Made by a program: the position numbers and the translations under genes. The notes beneath the pieces are model-generated. The model was not told where the DNA came from and did not search any database. It worked only from the letters and a program-made list of their open reading frames with translations. From NCBI GenBank assembly GCA_007116865.1, contig SKHR01000115.1:1-19995 (forward strand): a stretch of 19,995 nucleotides of DNA, read 5' to 3'. Origin of the DNA: Marinospirillum sp. GTDB taxonomy: Bacteria; Pseudomonadota; Gammaproteobacteria; Pseudomonadales; Halomonadaceae. This document shows, one piece after another, positions 14,517 through 19,995 of the stretch. Position 1 is the stretch's first letter. The number at the start of each line of letters is the position of its first letter.

Positions 14517-15229
14517 CTTTTCAGGCACAAGTGACCAGTGTGACCCCGCTAAATGAGCGCACACGTTTCGTGGTGTTGACCTTGCCGGAGGCAGCGCTAT
14601 TTGAGCCAGGCCAATACCTGGAAATCGCGGTTGACGAAACAACCTGGCTGCCCTATTCGCTGGCTTGTTTGCCTGGCTCTGAGCAGGTCTCCCTGCATAT
14701 CCAGATCCAGCCGGGATCTTCTCTCGAAGCTTTTTGGCAGGCACGCCTGGTGGTTGGCGGAGCTTTATCAGTGCGTTTGCCCTTGGGGCAGTGTACTTTC
14801 TCAGGGCCGGATCGGCCGTTGGTTTTTGTGGCGGCCGGAACCGGTTTTGCGCAGATGCAAGCGCTTTTGTGTGCCGCCTTTGCTGCGCAATGGCAAAGTC
14901 CCTTGTGTTTGTACTGGGGTGGGCGTCAAGCAGAAGATCTCTATGCTCAGGCTCAGCTTGCGGCCTGGCAGGCTTCCTATGCGAATTTTGACTATCACCT
15001 GGTGGTTGAGTATCCCGATGCACAGTGGCAGGGGCGAAGTGGTACGCTGGTCGATGCCTTGGCCGTGGATTTCACCGGTCCACAGAGTGCAGTTGCAGTG
15101 GAAGGCTTTGCCAGTGGCTCGCCAGGCATGGTTTACGCCGTGGAAGATTTCTTGATGTCGCGGGGTATGCCGGCTCGTGGACTGAACAGTGATGTCCATA
15201 CCTATGCACCAAGAGACCTAAATGCATGA
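14504..15229 (+). CDS. NAD(P)H-flavin reductase, Fre/LuxG-like
   Basis: This 241-residue protein has the two-domain ferredoxin-reductase fold. The N-terminal beta barrel includes FEPGQYLEIAVDE. The nucleotide domain holds PLVFVAAGTGF (GTGF at 112–115), CLYWGGRQAEDLY and VEYPDAQWQGRSGTL, all close to E. coli Fre (PMILIAGGTGF, IYWGGREEQHLY, GWRGRTGT). Fre reduces free FMN, FAD or riboflavin with NAD(P)H in the cytoplasm. The flavin motif R-P-[FY]-S reads LPYS here (49–52), with Leu in place of Arg; the key Ser remains. The segment matching Fre AGRFEMAK is also altered, to SGSPGMVY. ATG 14504 overlaps ubiD by 13 bases and the stop overlaps folM (ATGA), so all three are probably co-translated. 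Symbol left blank because of these changes. Confidence 0.85.
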   Translation: MQPLTFQAQVTSVTPLNERTRFVVLTLPEAALFEPGQYLEIAVDETTWLPYSLACLPGSEQVSLHIQIQPGSSLEAFWQARLVVGGALSVRLPLGQCTFSGPDRPLVFVAAGTGFAQMQALLCAAFAAQWQSPLCLYWGGRQAEDLYAQAQLAAWQASYANFDYHLVVEYPDAQWQGRSGTLVDALAVDFTGPQSAVAVEGFASGSPGMVYAVEDFLMSRGMPARGLNSDVHTYAPRDLNA

Positions 15230-15963
15230 AACCAACGCTGTTGATCACCGGTGCCGCCCAGCGAGCTGGCCTGGCCCTGGCTGAAGCCTATCTGGAAAAA
15301 GGCTGGCAAGTATTGGCGACCTACCGTCGGGACAAACCCGGTGTGGCGCACTTGCGTGCCTTGGGGGCGAGGTGTTTGCAAGTGGATTTGCAAGATCGGC
15401 AGCAGATTCAGGCGCTGACTGACTGGGTCATGCAGCAGACCTCTGCGGTTCATGCGTTGATTCATAATGCATCTGACTGGCATGCGGATCCGCTCGATCC
15501 CTTGGCGGCAGTGGCGTGTCTTCAAGCTCAGCTACAAATCCATCTGCTGGCTCCCTGGCAGATCAGCCTGACTCTGGAGCCTTTGTTGCTGGCTGCCGCA
15601 GATCAGGCCGGGCGAGCCGATGTGATTCACATGACCGATGATGTGGTGCGTGTGGGATCTGCAAAACATGCGGCCTATGCGGCCAGCAAAGCCGGGCTGG
15701 AAAATCTGACCTATTCACTCGCGAGCCGTTGGGCGCCCAAAATTCGTGTCAATGCGATCGCACCTGCGCTGCTGGCATTTCAGCCTCAGGATACCCCAGA
15801 GTATCGTCGTGAAACTCTGGCTAAATCGGCCTTGCAGCTGGAGCCGGGATTTGAGGTGCTGGTTGAAACAGTCGATTTTTTATTACAACAGCGTTACATG
15901 ACGGGGGTGGTTCTGCCACTCAATGGTGGACGTCACTTGAAAGCCGCAAAAAAAATCACTTAA
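15226..15963 (+). CDS. folM: Dihydromonapterin reductase (FolM), short-chain dehydrogenase
   Basis: FolM reduces dihydromonapterin to tetrahydromonapterin with NADPH and has weak dihydrofolate reductase activity; the pterin serves phenylalanine hydroxylase in some bacteria. The 245-residue SDR fold shows the cofactor motif ITGAAQRAG with the FolM-type Arg instead of a third Gly, HNAS at 80–83, and the catalytic YAASK with Tyr151 and Lys155. FolM-specific matches to E. coli are IHMTDDVV, GSAKHAAYAASKAGLENLT and the ending PLNGGRHLK. ATG 15226 overlaps the stop of the flavin reductase (ATGA). In many pseudomonads folM lies with folE/folX genes instead, so its link to ubiD–fre here is notable. 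A terminator follows immediately. Confidence 0.9.
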   Translation: MKPTLLITGAAQRAGLALAEAYLEKGWQVLATYRRDKPGVAHLRALGARCLQVDLQDRQQIQALTDWVMQQTSAVHALIHNASDWHADPLDPLAAVACLQAQLQIHLLAPWQISLTLEPLLLAAADQAGRADVIHMTDDVVRVGSAKHAAYAASKAGLENLTYSLASRWAPKIRVNAIAPALLAFQPQDTPEYRRETLAKSALQLEPGFEVLVETVDFLLQQRYMTGVVLPLNGGRHLKAAKKIT

Positions 15964-15983
15964 GGCTTCCACCGCCTTTTTTT
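15962..15983 (+). terminator. Intrinsic terminator after folM
   Basis: AAGGC (15962–15966) pairs with GCCTT (15974–15978) around a seven-base loop, followed by a run of seven T (15977–15983). The stem starts inside the folM stop codon. It closes the ubiD–fre–folM group. Confidence 0.7.
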
Positions 15984-15985
15984 AC

Positions 15986-15994
15986 TGCTATGAT
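15986..15994 (+). promoter_or_regulatory. Extended -10 promoter of the PAS/MCP gene
   Basis: TGC followed by TATGAT (15989–15994) is an extended -10, identical over ten bases (TGCTATGATG) to the trxA promoter. The -35 region falls in the folM terminator hairpin and is not recognisable. The leader would be about 58 bases. Confidence 0.45.
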
Positions 15995-16057
15995 GGCGAA
16001 AATACCCCTCCGCGTTTAGGTCAGGGGAGTCATTGATGTAATGAATAGGATCGGGCT

Positions 16058-16789
16058 ATGTACCTTGAAGAAGATGATCAAGCAATGACACAGGCAGAGG
16101 ATCACTGGCAAGAAAGCAGTGTGGATGATCTAGTGGAAGACAAGGCTGCGGTCTATGAAAGCATTGCAACGCGGATGAATGGTTTCTTGTATCGTTGCCG
16201 CAATGACAAGAGCTTCACCATGGTGAACCTGGCCGGTGCGGTGGATAAGGTTACCGGGTATGCGGTGAAGGATCTGCTGAATAACCAGCGTCTTTCTTAT
16301 ATGTCCTTGATTCATCAGGAGGATACTGAAAAGGTCGATGCTGCTGTTGAGCAGGGGATCAAGAGTAAATCCAATTGGAATGTGGATTATCGCATCAAAC
16401 GGGCGGATGGCAGTGTGCAGTGGGTAAATGAACATGGCGGCGCTGTGCTCAATGCGAGTGGCCAGGTTGCTTATCTTGAAGGTGTCATCGCGGATATCAA
16501 TTCCCGCAAGCTGCAAGAAGCCCAGCGTGGCAAAAAGATGGACAGTGTGGGTGAGACCAGTGGGCAGATCATCAGCCAGACACAAAAAATTCTCCAGGTT
16601 TTGAAAACACTGAAGATGTTGAGTCTGAATGCCAGCATCGAAGCGGCACGCGCGGGAGAAGCGGGGCGTGGTTTTGCGGTGGTAGCGGACCAGGTGAAAG
16701 AGCTGGCCGATGAGACCGGAAAGTCAGCCCAGTCGATCACCCGTTTGATGAGCGAGTTGGAAGACAAGCTCAGCGAAGCCAGCGAGTAA
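16058..16789 (+). CDS. Soluble PAS-domain protein with miniature chemoreceptor signalling tip
   Basis: This 243-residue protein has an acidic N-terminus (1–30), a PAS fold at ~31–147 ending in the PAC-like YLEGVIADINSRKLQE, and a short C-terminal segment matching the hairpin tip of methyl-accepting chemotaxis proteins (~186–226: SLNASIEAARAGEAGRGFAV, then VADQVKELADE). That tip is what contacts CheA and CheW. There is no membrane helix, HAMP domain or room for the long methylation helices: the whole MCP-like part is about 80 residues against ~250–300 in standard receptors. It should be cytoplasmic, sensing a ligand, redox state or oxygen through PAS; no heme or flavin residue can be assigned. 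ATG 16058 has AGGAT about nine bases upstream; ATG 16085 is an alternative. It sits alone between two unrelated operons. Confidence 0.82.
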   Translation: MYLEEDDQAMTQAEDHWQESSVDDLVEDKAAVYESIATRMNGFLYRCRNDKSFTMVNLAGAVDKVTGYAVKDLLNNQRLSYMSLIHQEDTEKVDAAVEQGIKSKSNWNVDYRIKRADGSVQWVNEHGGAVLNASGQVAYLEGVIADINSRKLQEAQRGKKMDSVGETSGQIISQTQKILQVLKTLKMLSLNASIEAARAGEAGRGFAVVADQVKELADETGKSAQSITRLMSELEDKLSEASE

Positions 16790-16807
16790 CCTGCCTTGAA
16801 ATCCGGT

Positions 16808-16827
16808 GCTCACCCAATCGGGTGAGC
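16808..16827. terminator. Hairpin between convergent PAS/MCP and holC genes
   Basis: GCTCACCC (16808–16815) and GGGTGAGC (16820–16827) form a perfect eight-base stem with an AATC loop, in the 20-base gap and over the last codons of holC. No T-tract follows on either strand, so it may block read-through only weakly, or merely protect the 3' ends. Confidence 0.35.
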
Positions 16828-17228
16828 CTTGACCGGGTAACCCCGTTCCTTGTAGAAACGCCAGTCTTGCCTTTTGGGTGCTCGAGTCGTCTCACTCTGA
16901 TCAATGATTTCCGCAACCCGCTGAAAACGTGAGAAGTGGGCGGGGATCTTCAGGTCCAGATTCAGCAACACATCGTGATGATCGCCGGGTTCATCCTGCC
17001 AGCCGATTTCCACCGCCGATGGCGGTTGCTGCCCCAGTAAGCCGTGAGGAACAAAAGCCTCTGGTTTAAACCCCCACATCAGTTGATCCAGCGCCCGAGC
17101 CTGGGTTTCATCCGCCACATGAATATAAAGCCGGTGGCCTTTGCGCTGAATGGTTTCTGCCAATCGGCAGGCAAAGTGCAGTCGGGCTTGTGGTGCTTCG
17201 GACTGCAACAGATAAAAGTCGATCTGTG

Positions 17229-17232
<4 letters not shown>
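16810..17232 (-). CDS. holC: DNA polymerase III chi subunit
   Basis: HolC (chi) links the clamp-loader complex to single-stranded-DNA-binding protein at the replication fork. The 140-residue product is close to the E. coli length (147). It starts MTQIDFYLL and shows the chi pattern: ACRLAETIQRKGHRLYIHV, then ALDQLMWGFKPEAFVPHGL, then DVLLNLDLKIPAHFSRFQRV, and an ending WRFYKERGYPV. Its ATG overlaps the pepA stop (ATGA), the usual pepA–holC arrangement. In many gammaproteobacteria valS follows. Here the next gene is a convergent PAS/MCP gene instead, so the cluster ends with holC. Confidence 0.93.
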
Positions 17233-18755
<1,523 letters not shown>

Positions 18756-18788
18756 GATCACTCCAAAAGATTTCCTGATGTTTGCACC

Positions 18789-18818
18789 AAGACAAGCGAT
18801 GCGCTGGTGTAGGATAAT
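18789..18818 (+). promoter_or_regulatory. Possible lptF promoter
   Basis: AAGACA (18789–18794, 4/6) and GATAAT (18813–18818, 5/6) are separated by 18 bases in the pepA–lptF divergent gap. Transcription would start near 18825, giving a leader of about 38 bases. Confidence 0.45.
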
Positions 18819-18862
18819 GGTATTTTGGCATAAAAGCTCGGTCGCTTGCATCGGAGTTGCAT

Positions 18863-19924
18863 TTGATTTTATATCGCTACCTGACCCGAGAAATCCTTCT
18901 GTCGACCCTGGCAGTCACCTGTATTTTGTTGCTGGTGATCTTGGGCAGTCGTTTTGCCCGAGTCCTGAGCTGGGCAGCGTCTGGCCGCTTGTCTGTGGAT
19001 GCGCTTTGGCAGGTCACTCTGCTCTATCTGCCTCATGCCGGACAAATGATCTTGCCCATCGCTTTTGTCCTGGGCCTGCTGCTGGTTTTAGGGCGTTTAT
19101 CGATGGATAGCGAAATGTCAGTGATTCAGGCCAGCGGCGTGAGTCAACGGCAGGTGCTCAGTTGGGTGCTGATTTTGGCGCTGGTGATTGCGGCGATCAC
19201 GGCGCTGGCTTCTTTGCTGGTCACGCCCATGACCCAGCGTTTATCCGAAGAAGTCATGCAGGCGCAGAATCAGCGCACTGGTTTTGAATCGCTCACCCCA
19301 GGTCAGTTTGTGCAGGTGGGTGACCAGGCGGTTTATGTGGTGTCACGCAGTGAGGATGAGCGTTATCTCAATCGGGTACTGATCGTGCAGTCCAATGAGA
19401 ATGAAGATGTGGTGATCGTGGCTGAACAGGCCTTCCAGCAGATTGCCGAGGACACGCTCAGTCGTTTTCTGGTGCTGGAATCCGGTCAACGCTACACCCT
19501 GCCGGATGAGACGAGTCTGAGCATGTCGGACTTGGCCTTTGAACGTTATGCCACGCGTCTGGGAACGCCGAGCGCGAGTCGTATCAGTGAAGACACCAGC
19601 ATGATGTCCTTGAAGCAGCTTTGGGGTGAGAGCTCTCTGGCCGCCCGGGTCGAACTGCAATGGCGTTTCAGCCTGCCCGCGATGATTCTGGTCATGGTGT
19701 TGATCGCATTGCCTTTCAGTCAGGTGAATCCGCGCCAGGGTCGCTTTATGGCGCTGCTGCCAGTGCTGTGCCTGCAAATGATTTTTCTCACCGGTCTGAT
19801 GTCGTTGCAGGACAGTATCGTCAAGGGACAGTGGCCGCTATGGCCGGGGCTGTGGGGGTTGCATCTGTTATTCGCTGCATTCGGCGCTTATCTGTGTTGG
19901 CGTAAAGGGGTGTTTGCCCGATGA
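18863..19924 (+). CDS. lptF: LPS export ABC transporter permease LptF
   Basis: LptF is one of the two inner-membrane permeases of the LptB2FG complex that extracts lipopolysaccharide and drives it along the LptC–A–D bridge to the outer membrane. The 353-residue product has six predicted membrane helices, three on each side of a periplasmic jelly-roll domain (~130–260). Family stretches include YRYLTREILLSTLAV, QMILPIAFVLGLLLVLGRLS, SEMSVIQASGVSQRQVL and LPFSQVNPRQGRF. I chose TTG 18863 (product MILYRYL): GGAG (18853–18856) is six bases upstream, whereas the other TTG at 18857 abuts it. The stop overlaps the lptG ATG (ATGA), the usual lptF–lptG pair. The TTG start may keep expression modest. 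Confidence 0.94.
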   Translation: MILYRYLTREILLSTLAVTCILLLVILGSRFARVLSWAASGRLSVDALWQVTLLYLPHAGQMILPIAFVLGLLLVLGRLSMDSEMSVIQASGVSQRQVLSWVLILALVIAAITALASLLVTPMTQRLSEEVMQAQNQRTGFESLTPGQFVQVGDQAVYVVSRSEDERYLNRVLIVQSNENEDVVIVAEQAFQQIAEDTLSRFLVLESGQRYTLPDETSLSMSDLAFERYATRLGTPSASRISEDTSMMSLKQLWGESSLAARVELQWRFSLPAMILVMVLIALPFSQVNPRQGRFMALLPVLCLQMIFLTGLMSLQDSIVKGQWPLWPGLWGLHLLFAAFGAYLCWRKGVFAR

Positions 19925-19995
19925 GCCTGTTGACGCGTTATGTTGCCAGCCGGGTACTGATCGCCATCTTGTCGGTCTGGCTGGTGGTGGTTGGA
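19921..19995 (+). CDS. lptG: LPS export ABC transporter permease LptG (first 25 codons, cut by window edge)
   Basis: ATG 19921 opens a frame that stays open to the right edge, encoding MSLLTRYVASRVLIAILSVW and the start of a membrane helix. This fits the N-terminus of LptG, the partner of LptF. The assignment rests mostly on position: lptG follows lptF with an ATGA overlap in gammaproteobacteria. Only 25 residues are visible. Confidence 0.85.
   Translation, partial: MSLLTRYVASRVLIAILSVWLVVVG

Noticed and set aside
18756..18851. Extended pepA start, adding 32 residues
   Set aside because: It would overlap the likely lptF promoter, and the GGAG before ATG 18755 would be inside the gene.

Overview
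This window is a dense stretch of a gammaproteobacterial chromosome with housekeeping genes on both strands and intergenic gaps under about 290 bases. The neighbourhoods ppx–trxA–rho–ubiD, prfB–lysS, pepA–holC and lptF–lptG, and the DUF3422 gene, suggest a relative of Pseudomonas or the Oceanospirillales-type marine bacteria. That placement is inference from gene order and protein resemblance. I see no insertion sequence, phage gene, CRISPR array, tRNA or rRNA.

Layout. 1–1523 holds the 3' part of an FtsX/YbbP-type ABC permease. 1604–3264 holds a DUF3422 membrane protein coupled to a BolA-family gene, meeting slyX on the other strand. 3596–4793 holds a membrane-anchored cold-shock-domain protein overlapping a gene for a predicted outer-membrane protein, which meets dapE tail to tail. 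6019–6621 encodes an unrecognised exported protein. 6757–9376 is prfB (with a programmed frameshift) followed by lysS. ppx (minus) and trxA (plus) diverge around 10.98 kb. rho follows after a long leader, then a terminator and the coupled group ubiD–fre-like–folM. A soluble PAS protein with a very short chemoreceptor tip lies at 16058–16789. holC and pepA run on the minus strand as an overlapping pair, and lptF plus the first codons of lptG run off the right edge.

Functional themes are translation (RF2, LysRS), transcription termination (Rho), envelope building (DapE for lysine and peptidoglycan precursors, LptFG for LPS export, the OM protein), redox and quinone chemistry (TrxA, UbiD, the flavin reductase) and pterin metabolism (FolM). 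Several gene pairs overlap by ATGA or longer, implying translational coupling.

The most striking observation is in prfB. The RF2 autoregulatory +1 frameshift site is intact (Shine-Dalgarno-like AGGGGG, then TAT CTT), but the in-frame stop is TAA instead of the usual TGA. RF1 can also read UAA, so the normal RF2-only feedback would be blunted. Other points of interest are a hairpin and T-rich run in the leader of the membrane cold-shock gene, a Pho-box-like or hairpin element between trxA and rho, a C-rich rho leader with a tiny ORF, the miniature PAS chemoreceptor, and a Fre-like reductase lacking the canonical flavin-motif arginine.
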